From the NCBI GenBank assembly GCA_963978905.1, contig OZ022261.1, forward strand, positions 26,595,686 through 26,659,685: a stretch of 64,000 bases of DNA, in the 5' to 3' direction. The position numbers were made by a program, and so were the translations under genes. This DNA comes from Trichostrongylus colubriformis (taxonomy: Eukaryota; Nematoda; Chromadorea; Rhabditida; Trichostrongylidae). Shown here in pieces: positions 54,704 through 64,000 of the stretch. How positions within the stretch are numbered: the first letter of the stretch is position 1; each line of letters opens with the position of its first letter. The notes below the pieces were generated by a model. That model was not told where the DNA came from and made no database searches. It saw nothing but the letters and a program-made list of their open reading frames with translations.

Positions 54704-57700
54704 CTAAATCCCCGCATTTTCCACGTAGCCAAGTGCTTCCTTGATACGTTGCAGACAGATCTTCGCACCACGACGACATTCTGGAGACATTAAAGTGAAA
54801 TTGAGGAAACCATGTGGCACAGCAGGGAGCAGATCCACAGACGCCACTCGGCCACCGGCCGCTTGAACCCGTTGAGCGAAAGCGATCGTATCGTCCAGAA
54901 GCGGATCCAGATGACAGGCCTTAAACAAAACACATTAAAAGCACCTACAAGGTAACTTCATCGATCGTTGAATATCGAAATAGAGGTGCTAATTTGCCGT
55001 GTATTACAGTGAAAAAGGAATGAATGGCTGAAAAACCGAGAAATCGATTTCTTATCTTCCCTCTACTGTCGTTGCCATCGCTGATATATCGATGAAAGCG
55101 ACGCGAATCTGTGGTGTGCGGTGGTCACACAGAATGTGACGCAATTGTTTGTGGGCGGAGCGCACCCTCGCGCGCCCATCACGCCCACCTTTGTTGATGA
55201 GCTCTAGGCACTCCTTGACCGTGAACTTCGCCACACACTGTCTCCTTGCATCCCTCTCTTTCATTCGTGGTACCATATTTCTTTGCTCTGACAACCAAAG
55301 TACCAGAAACAAGAACTAGAACTACAGTAGGATGGGTTATATGCTTGAAGACTGAACCCGCTCCGCTTGATAGTAATAAAAAGTTCCCATCTGTAGATTC
55401 TCCACCGCAAGTTGTTGGCGGGAGAGCCATCTTCAAGCGGTGAGCCAAAGCCCATCATATTTAGCACACCATGTCTTCACTTACTATCGATGTGATCATT
55501 TACCTCGTCGGTCCCGAACTCCAGAACTCGGAACCCAAGACACACATGATTACAGAAATATCTATTATTACTGTGCCAACTCACCACAAAATAAACCGGA
55601 GGTAGTTGTCGTATGACATCATCGGTTGCATACATAGGCGATATCAACGGATCACGAGGCACAGAGCTCTTGCTCAACAAATCCAGCACAAAGGATTTAC
55701 GCACGCATGGCTCCTGGGAAAAAAAACAGTTAAAAGTCCAGTTAAACATGTTGAGAGTACCCGATACTCCAAAAAGTTGAACTAAAGATGAACGCGAGTT
55801 GTGAACAGTATATAATGTGACCACTGCAACGAATGATCAAACGCCTTATTCCACGCTTAGGGTGAGCAGGCGGCATCTTGATCGTCATTTGTGGAAGGAG
55901 TCTGGAGCGTGTTTCAGTCATGCCCTTCCCCCTCCCCCAACCAATAACGATCATTATGCCCGCAGCTCAGCTAGCGTGGAACGCATCTTCCAGCTGAGAT
56001 GAACGAGAAAAGAACATAATATGGCCACAGCTCTCTCTCTTCAGAATGGTAAAGAAACTAATTCAAACTCCGTAATTGATCAATTAAAGTTACGAGCCAA
56101 AACTTCTACAAACTATCAAGGATACCTCGGTTTTCAGTGGTTCTTTATGAGAAACGGTTCGATCAAGCTTCTGTTTTTCCTTGCTAGGCTTTTCAAACCA
56201 GTCTTGCAGATTGTCAAGAGCATGTCCAGCTGCCAGAACGGCTGTGTCAGCAAGACTTTGTGAAAGGGATCGCTTATGGACCTGAAAATAGCCACCTTAC
56301 CCGACTCACAGCACTGGCCTCGGCTTTTAAATGGACCGCTTCGTCACAACCAGGCTCGGTACGATCATTAATATTGGATAAGCAAAATCCACCTGAGCAG
56401 CCTGACTCTGGAAGTTGTTAGACGATGTGCTGTTGATGATCCCAGCTCGACTTTCACATGGAGTGCTCGGAACGGTATTCGATGCCGCACCGCTGATGGC
56501 ATTCAGAATACCTAGACGTCTTTTTTCTTTCTCTTCCTGCATATTTGGATTTGCCATGAGACCTTCGTCGAGGTCCTCGATCACTCCTCCATTTTCGTCC
56601 ACCATTGTCAGAGAGCTGAATGAGTAGAAGAATAGACATGTGCAAGATAAACAGACCGCGGATAGAGATGGTCCCTACATCTGCTGTACCTACTTCGTGG
56701 CTTCAGAGCACCACGAAGGCTTAATCGAACATATAGGAGATGGAGAGACTGCACCTGTATGCACGGGGCTCAAGGATACCGTGGTAGCACGTGTCCGTTG
56801 CGAGGATCGTTTTGAACTTCTCATCATAGCCCCACGGTGGAGGACGTGGTGCCCGCGGGGGAAGAGCAGTGTTCGCGGTTTGACTTTTTCTTCACTCCGA
56901 CAGTGACACAAAGTGCGCGGGAATGTCCTCGCTGGGAATCCGTGAAGGGAATGGAGCTCTATTCTCGAATTTTCTCTTCAGGCCCTATCAATCGTATGAT
57001 TGTATGTGCGTCGCGCCTATCATCTCTCCCTCGTCTCTCAGTTTCTCTTTTTCCAGCGTCCTAGCCGCGACATACTGACTTCGCGTTGAACTTGCTCGAG
57101 GGCGAAAACAGCGAGTGTATAAAATTGGAGTAACGCGGCCGATTTTCCAGGGTTTTCAGTAGCTAGCTTCTCCGTATTCATTTTCGCATGCGACTAGCCA
57201 CCAGAACTATCGTGGATGCCTTTAAATTACTTACTCTTTGGTTGTTGGATGTTTGATGAGGTAGTTAAGAAGTTGATTATCAAAGATTGTAGAGGAAAGC
57301 TGTATATGTAGGGGATCAGAACCGACCTGGAAGAATTCAGATGGACTCCAGTGATAAGCAAGAAGCAACCAAAAAATAAGTAGTAGCCGAATTCCTCACA
57401 TGAACACTGCTCACACTACGTGTGTCCTCATCCTCCTCGCTTCCTTCCTCTTCTATTTCTTCCTCAATACTCTGCTCCAGCTTTTCCTTGTCTACGAAAA
57501 AGGAGCCTGCTTCGGTCGGGTGTACCTGCTCATTAGGCTCTTTCACGTTCTGCACCAGCGACACTATCGATTGAGAACCACCCTGAAAAAAAAAACCAGT
57601 GATTGGATATGGATAGCAGTAATTTTTGTTGAAGAACATCAGCTCATGAATTTCACTTGTTGGAATGGCAGCTCCACTCTAGGCTGTAGAAGAGGTCGGC

Positions 57701-60700
57701 AGAACATGCGCGTAAGATCAAGCAAAAAGGCGCGCTACTGGGCGCGCACACAATCCACAAAGAGACGCAAGGCACATCGCACGCGACGGCGCAATTCCCG
57801 TGACGCCGCAATCTAGTTGGCCCATACCCGCTCGCACAGTAACCAGGCAGGATCTATCGACCCAATTCGAGGAAATTAGCCCGGAAATAACTGGCCGCTA
57901 TTATACAAGGCGGTCCACAAGTGTGACGGTTAAAAAAATCCATTTCTAGGCATTTGTAGTTTTTTTCTTCTTGTGTTGTTATTCGTTTTTCTCGTATTTT
58001 CTAAGTCCTATTAAGTTGCGGAGTCTCAATTTTTAAAGGTAAAATTGGTTTTACATACCGATCGTTTAGCAGTAGTTGCTATGCACAAGCGCGGCTTCTC
58101 AGTTACGGAGATTACAAAGGCACTGAAACTAGATCGCGAGCCAGTACATCAAGTCATAAAACGCTTCAAAGAGAGTGGAGGAATTGAAAATGGAAATGAG
58201 AATCCCGTCGGAAATGAATGCAGGCATCCTGAAGAATTTCGGGAAGAGATTGGATTCTTGTATTGAAGCTGATGTCGGACATTGCGAGTGTGATATGTGA
58301 TCCCTTATGTAGAATTTTCGAGTGTGGGCAGATATGACAGCGAATCGCTTCGCGGCGTTCCGCTCGCGGCGCCATCAGCATGACTTGCCGAATCGATGCC
58401 CTGCACTCCACCCATGCCACACTGCCTCCTCCAGCCATGCCATCCTGCCTCCTCCACCCGTGCCACACGCCTCGCTTGAAGGCTGCCTTGCTCTGCCACT
58501 GGACTCTCACTCACCGCGGGCGGCCACGCGATTCGCTGTCATATCTGCCCACACCCCATGACATGCATGACACAACGCGGACGTTCAGTCATAGAAAGGA
58601 TCCGCTCGCAATCTTCAATCATTATTTCAATCATTATAATTCTTCAATCACAACTGAAAACAGTCTGACACGCGCGTTTTCACTGTTATTGGCCGAGTGG
58701 GGCAGGACGCTCAGCAGTGACATCACAGCGGCTTTCAGGTAATATTGATTTCTGTAAAAAATCTCGAGAAAAAAATGAAATTAAGCTCTTCCAATCGTCC
58801 CGGACTAGTATAAGTCACACTTCTTACAAATGAAGTAGGATTTCAGTTCACTATTGATCGAGTAGAATGGAGGAAGCGAACCCCAGAATTAGCTTTCAGG
58901 CTGAACCACAGCGTTCACTAGTCGGCTGACCCCTTTCATGATGTGAACCATCAAATTTCACACAACAGTTCAGAAAAAGAAACAAGAGAATACTTGATTG
59001 TGCAGCTCACACGTAAGCTGCACGGTCTCACGTGGCCGCCAACTTGTAGTCCATATATGGACTACATGGTGTTGGATGTGTTAATTACATTTCATTTTGT
59101 ATGGAACTTTCTTCAGAAAAGTTGTAAAACCCACTGCGAAATCAAATCGTTGAGATTTCTGCACTTGTTCCACGTACTCCTGTAAAGACTTGTGGCCGGC
59201 ATTATCTTGGTTCTCTTCGTTCTTCTGATAACTGCCATAACCTCCAGTGTATGCTGAAAATTAAGAGACTTCGTTGTGAATTCGCAATAGTTCGTGTATA
59301 GTGGATGCTTATTCAACACACAGCACTCAACAAAAAAGGCGTTCAATAAGTGCTGGCTTTCGCCGAACTTTCTCAGTGGCCGGATGGTCTAGGGGTATGA
59401 TTCTCGCTTCGGGTGCGAGAGGTCCCGGGTTCGAATCCCGGTTCGGCCCAGTCTTTTGCATGGTATTAAGGGAACAGGAACAGGCACTTATTCTTCATCT
59501 ATCACCTTTCAAGCAGTAAAGCTCCCCTCTTTGCACTATTAACATATTCTACAGCACTTTCGAGATGTTATTATCAGCAGCTGTTTGCGCGTGTTCTTGC
59601 TCCTTATCGCTTTTACAAACTTTGTTTTCAAGCATTCTCAAAATGAAAAGTCACCCGAATTCACTACAGTAATAATAATAACAATTTTAATGAAATACTA
59701 ATCATCATAGGACTTACCGGCAACACATCTCAAAACAACTCCCATATGTAATAGAGGATCCATTACACTTAGTAACCGAGATGGCGAAGGTAGATACTGA
59801 AACAGAGGCTAGGATAATAAAATGATGTTATAATAGCTACTGAAGCACTGGATGCATGAGGCATCTGGCATCAATCAACCTTTGTCTTAATGTGCCAAGC
59901 ACTTTACCTGCATTCAAAAATATGGTGCCCTTTGATTTGAGATTGCTAGACAGTGACTTGCGCGAAACAACCGCTGTGCCATATAACTCAGCGGAAATTT
60001 TATCCTATCAATTCTCAACTTCTACCTGCCCTCGCCTACGATGATAGAGCCTAGAACGCCCGCAGCCTTCAAAATAAGTATACAATTAAGGATTTTCCTT
60101 GAAAAGTGTAAGGTAGGACAACAAGTTCCACCGTACCTTACTCAGAGTGCTTTTGCGTAAATTTTCAGCAGTATCTTTCTTGAGCTTTTGAATTGCCACG
60201 GTGTCACTTGACACAAGAATTTGCTCGCTCCAAGATTTGAAGCAATAGGGCGTTTCCAAAAAGGGACGCTGCTCTAGCACTTACTTGAGCCACAAAAAAC
60301 CACGATTTGTTATTGTTGGCACTCCTATTGCAATTGTTCGCCTCAAAAAGTGAAAAAAGGCGACAGAGTTAGCTCTGAACATAACGACTGGTTTTCGAAG
60401 GGATACTGCCGAGCTCTGGACAGTAGAGGAGTACTTGACTCTACTTAAGAAGGGTGTAGACAAAGCAACAAGTTGTCTACCCTGTGAGGTAGATGTACAA
60501 GTGATAGAATACGTGTTTGTACTGAACTTGGTCCTACTTTACGTCTAAAAGACGAATTTCTGAAATGGCGCCTCTTGTGATTACTCTTTAATGGACTACC
60601 GTGTATGAAGTCTACTATTACTACTATAATACGTATTCCGCGAACCATCTCGTAACATAGCAGTGGAACCCTACATACATACAGTAGCGCTCATTAGTTT

Positions 60701-63439
60701 TCGGCGAAATGGTCTTTCACTTGGGTTTTTCACTTGTAACTTTTCTGCGACTGGACCGATCCAAGAGAAATTTTAGTATGTTGTACTTAGACCCTACATA
60801 CTAAATATACTATTTTGGCGCTCAACGGTTTAAGTCACGTGATTAAATGCAATTTTTTGTTTTTGGAGTGCCATCCCTATGCCGTCCCGTTGTGCCGCTG
60901 TCACCAAAAGTCGTGGTTTCTCTACAGAATATCGATGTTCTCTGAGGCCTGCTCGTTCAGTTTTTGTAAAGAAAGCCGTTTTTCTTGACCAAGCCTTTTT
61001 CTTTTTTTCGGCGGTTTTGTAGTAAATTCTTGTAAAAAACCATGACAAGAGCCAAGCGGCACTCAAGTAGAAGGAAATGTTGATAATAGCTTAAGGCACC
61101 ATATATTAAAATTTTGTCAAAATTGGTCACGTAGAAAAAAAGTTATGACGAAAAAAGTAGTTGGCCGAAGACTTTTGAGCGCTACTGTATATCTGACCAC
61201 AGCTCGACGGAAATATGTGTATACTCTTCCAATGAACAGGTAAAATAGGATCATTCCGGCGGTGATGCCGAACCCCACAATGAATGATGGGCTATCCAGA
61301 AAACTGTAGAAAAGTAGATGCAAGAATCTTGCTTGCGATCTTGGATTTATCCAAGGCTGACTATCACTTTTGAAGGATATCATAATTGCGAAATCTAACA
61401 GTTCATGTTTAGCTTCAACAACTGTGTCTAAGCAGAGTTATGAACTATTAAAGTTAGGCTACCGAAAAGGCGGATAATTTACGACTGACGCAATATTATT
61501 ATATTGGGTAGTCTAAAAAGTTTTTTCGTATTTTCAAATACCGCTTTCTCCCTCCGAACTGCTTTCCAGCAATCTCTTCTGTGAATACACATGTAGTACA
61601 AGTCCACACGCATCTATAGGTATTATTGTCTTCCATCTCCCGGATAACCCTTTTCGGCAAAATAAACATATCAACGGTCAACCTCATTTTCAATACAAAA
61701 ATTATAAAGAATTTTCTTTGAATGGCGTTAGACAGGGAAAGGAAAAGGTGAGAATCCGATGGAGCAAGATGAGGGCTATAAGGTGGATGGGGCAGCAATT
61801 TTATCCGAGCTCGAGAATTTTTTGGCGAGTCATTTTTTCACTAGTGGTAAAAAATTTTTTGAATTTTTTCTTTTAAAAAATTTTCGAGCTTGGATAAAAA
61901 ATGCTGCCTTATAGCCCTGATCTTGCTCCATCGGATTATCACCTTTTCCTTTCCCTGTTTAACGCCATTCAAAGAAAAAAAACTGGAATTGAAAATGAAG
62001 TGACTTTTGATATTTTCATTTTGCCGAAAAGGGTTATCCGAGAGATGGAAGATAACAATACCTATAGATGCGTGTGGACTTGTACTACATATATATGTAC
62101 AGAAGAAATTTTGTGGAAAGCAGTTTTGAGACAAAAAGCGGCATTTAAAAATACGAAAAGACTTTTTAGACTACCTAATATTTAACGGAGGTCAAGCTGG
62201 ATTTGAGCCCCAATTTAGTGCACATCCTATAGTGTCAGGGGGGTAGAAAACCCCCACTATTGAGTTTTCATGTGATCTTCACAAAGACACAATTAGGCTT
62301 CCCATTCGGATTCTGACCAGCTAACCTGAGCCTTCGTACAACAATGACGATATGAGAAGTAATATAAATTATCGGCAAATGTTCATGGTCACCCTCTCGG
62401 TAATTAAGAATAAAAACACAATATCGAAAAATTACCTGAAATAAAAATGGTGTATACACGGGAACAATACCATCCGGTTTCTTTTTCACATCCAATTCAA
62501 TGAGTCGAAGATTTACTGACATTATTAAATTACCACCAGCTGAATCTCCAACCATACACATTTTCTCGCCAGTCCAACCTGTTCAAAAGTAAGTGTAAGC
62601 TTTTCAACACAGAACAGTCTGAGCTATAGGATGTATGAGATAATTATCAGTTCCCTCTGATTTGAGAGCACGCGAGGGTTTACTCTGCGCACAAATGGGT
62701 GTGTCACGTACCGTGTGACTGCCGCACAGTACAGATTCGAGTCGATTCGATTGATATATCAGCAAAAGCTGTAACAACTACTGAGCGATGCTCGACTTCG
62801 TCCTCCAAAGAGGTCAACATTAACCATTTCCTTGTACACTCACCAACTAAATGAGGATTATTGATGATCCAAGCATAAGCGAATATGACTTCTTCAGTAG
62901 GTCGTGGAAAAGGGTTTTCCGGAGCTAATGAGTACTCGACTGATACCACTGTACAGTTCAGAAGTTTCGCCCACATTCGGAGATAGGTCTAAAGCACTGC
63001 TTGAATTTATTGAAAATCGACAAAAAAGGAAATCTCATGGAAGATCACCAGGAAAACATTCCACATATTGATTTCAGGAAATTCAGTAATCTATCGGTAC
63101 CTCATGGGATTTACTGGAAGTTGCGACATATCCTCCTCCATGACAATGAAAAACAATATAAGGTGAGGCTGGTTGTTGATTTGAACTACCCGTTGGAGAC
63201 TATAAACTTAAATGTTCATTTAAAAATGGATTCAAACAGAGTAACAAGTTGACTACCATGTGAGGTCGATGTACCGGTGATAGGATACGTATTTGTACTG
63301 GACGTGGTCCTGTGTGAGCTGTTGGTTCAGGTATTTTCACTTTACCACCTTGAGTGGTTTCTAGTGTGATAGGCCCTACCCAGTTGATTTCACGTAACTC
63401 GTTGATGGCCATATTCGGACTGAACCATTTTGGCATGTT
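54704..63439 (-). CDS. hosl-1: Hormone-sensitive lipase, C-terminal catalytic and regulatory part (5' end outside the window)
   Basis: HSL hydrolyses diacylglycerol and other stored esters in the cytosol and at lipid droplets. Minus-strand exons: 63439-63257 (or 63275), 63199-63101, 62988-62844, 62578-62436, 61356-61225, 60268-60142, 59253-59135, 57582-57400, about 56956-56694, 56615-56393, 56281-56126, 55713-55585, 54919-54704 (TAG). Seen: PTAHTGPRPVQIRIL as in mammalian HSL, oxyanion motif HCHGGGY, SVEYSLAPENPFPRP, nucleophile GDSAGG, then LPPVYFV/ACHLDPLLDD (Asp) and PHGF (His). The triad is therefore complete. Between Ser and Asp lies the HSL regulatory insert: an acidic Glu-rich block (57400-57582), Arg/Ser blocks resembling basophilic kinase sites (SSKRSSQRT, KRSLSQS) and SLADTAVLAAGHALDNLQDW. 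Exons 61225-61356, 60142-60268 and 56694-56956 are the least certain, though their phases fit. The N-terminal HSL domain must lie beyond 64000. Confidence 0.9.
57905..58270 (+). pseudogene. Tc1/mariner-type transposase relic, N-terminal helix-turn-helix
   Basis: From 58045 the frame reads TDRLAVVAMHKRGFSVTEIT, then KALKLDREPVHQVIKRFKES and GG, the paired-like helix-turn-helix that starts many Tc1-type transposases. It stops at 58264 with no catalytic DDE domain. GGCGGTCCACAAGTGTGACG near 57910 may be the element's terminal repeat. It lies in an HSL intron in opposite orientation. Confidence 0.75.
58322..58554. mobile_element. MITE with perfect 27-bp TIRs
   Basis: Positions 58322-58348 (starting GTGTGGGCAGATATGACAGC) and 58528-58554 are exact reverse complements. 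The 179-bp interior contains a short tandem, CTGCCTCCTCCA with CATGCCA. It has no coding capacity; intronic in HSL. Confidence 0.9.
59378..59449 (+). tRNA. tRNA-Pro (anticodon CGG)
   Basis: The 72-base sequence folds as a complete cloverleaf. The acceptor stem pairs GGCCGGA with TTCGGCC, including one G-U pair. The D arm carries the A box GGTCTAGGGGTATG. The anticodon stem CTCGC/GCGAG closes the loop TTCGGGT, giving anticodon CGG (Pro). The T arm CCCGGGTTCGAATCCCGG is perfect. A TTTT run at about 59453 would end Pol III transcription. It lies in the HSL intron between exons 59253 and 60142, antisense to HSL. All expected features are intact, so it is probably functional. Confidence 0.97.
60451..60540 (-). 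pseudogene. Partial duplicate of an HSL exon-intron junction
   Basis: This segment matches 63231-63320 in the same orientation: CAACAAGTTG, TGTGAGGTAGATGTAC, GTGATAGAATACG and TTTGTACTG are shared. It reads VQTRILSLVHLPH against VQIRILSPVHRPH in the real exon. The similarity runs past the exon into the intron, so it is a genomic duplication rather than a retrocopy. It lies inside an HSL intron and lacks the upstream conserved part, so it is probably not used. Confidence 0.65.
61499..62190. mobile_element. Palindrome of two mariner 3' ends
   Basis: Two inverted copies of the same mariner C-terminus meet near 61845. On the minus strand the left reads LPHPPYSPHLAPSDSHLF, and on the plus strand the right reads LPYSPDLAPSDYHLFLSL. 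Both continue into VIREMEDNNTYRCVWTCTT. The outer ends are mirror images (GGGTAGTCTAAAAAGTTTTT / AAAAGACTTTTTAGACTACC), as expected for mariner termini. There is no N-terminal half. It sits in the HSL intron between exons 62436 and 61356. Confidence 0.85.
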
Positions 63440-64000
63440 CTGAAATATGTGTCTGGGAAACTTATAAGAATTTCCAAATTCAAGCAGGCTTTGAAAAGAT
63501 GAATGAGATGGCATCAAAGGAATGTACATTCCAATCCACCTGAAGGCGCATGGTACTTTGGGGTCAGTGGTGGAAAAGCAGAGGTTTATGCCACACCCAT
63601 TGAACGCTTATTCACTAATGACGAGGAAAGTACCGCTCAAGTAAATGCCAATGGGAACCACAGGCCTATTCACAGGGATGAAACGAGAACAGCAATAAGC
63701 AATCATTTTCAGGAAGATTTACTGCAATGAGGAGGGGCATCAAGAAAACGGTTACTAATTTCAGCGAGGACAAAACAGAGGACAGAAAATCATGCTCACA
63801 TTGCTCAACTCTGCCAGGTTCCAGAATCCTTTACAAAAGTCGATGTCTGCTTCCTTTGTGACCTGAAAACGACGTTTTACTGCACTACTGCTGAAGCTTT
63901 ACCATACATTAGTTCCTGTTCAATGTGCGACAGGAGACTCGAATTGGGTAACCATGACTTGTAACCCGTGTTGCTGCGCTCGACAAGCGCTTCCCGTTGT
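63440..64000. other. HSL intron or upstream sequence and truncated repeat
   Basis: No further HSL exon is recognisable on the minus strand. A 75-codon plus-strand frame (63503-63730) has no known motif and is left unassigned. From 63927 a copy of the GTGCGACAGGA-ended MITE family begins and runs off the window edge. Confidence 0.4.

Overview
This window looks like nuclear DNA from a clade V (strongylid, hookworm-like) nematode. The reasons are short exons of about 40-220 bp with TTTCAG-type acceptors, introns of 60 bp to several kb, nematode-type gene families, and dense small inverted-repeat (MITE/foldback) elements, RTE and mariner/Tc relics and SINE-like repeats. The species assignment is inference. 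Exons were assembled by hand from splice sites, codon phase and family resemblance; no search or transcript data was available.

Three split protein genes and one tRNA are supported. (1) About 5.9-22.8 kb, plus strand: a gene whose exons encode a Ser/Thr-rich, N-glycosylatable ectodomain, one transmembrane helix, and then a domain with the layout of a cytosolic fatty-acid-binding protein (FABP). Codon phase is continuous from the transmembrane exon to the stop. (2) 37.45-46.20 kb, plus strand: a complete 11-exon, 468-residue nuclear hormone receptor of HNF4-like type, with both zinc fingers and a ligand-binding domain ending in an AF-2-like helix. (3) 63.44-54.70 kb, minus strand: the C-terminal catalytic and regulatory part of hormone-sensitive lipase (HSL; C. 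elegans hosl-1), with HGGG, GDSAGG, LDP and PHGF all present; its N-terminal domain lies beyond the right edge. A tRNA-Pro(CGG) sits on the plus strand inside an HSL intron.

The rest is repeat-rich. At 2-9 kb there is a MITE, an RTE relic, three palindromic elements sharing one terminal sequence (one a perfect 44-bp-arm palindrome, one with octamer-satellite arms) and a 1.5-kb long inverted repeat. At 10.9-17.4 kb there are two copies of a TIR element, one split by a 1.1-kb foldback element with a 10-bp target duplication. At 19.5-23.7 kb two inverted copies of a CAGGGGGTGCC-ended element bracket the last FABP exons. From 23.7 to 37.4 kb I see no convincing coding exon. From 46.3 to 54.7 kb are scattered repeats and one 50-codon ORF. 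HSL introns hold a double-ended mariner palindrome, a Tc1-like relic, a 27-bp-TIR MITE and a partial copy of an HSL exon.

An obvious common theme, which is inference only, is lipid metabolism: a membrane-linked FABP, an HNF4-like receptor (a class that often senses fatty acids) and a lipase that releases fatty acids lie within 64 kb.
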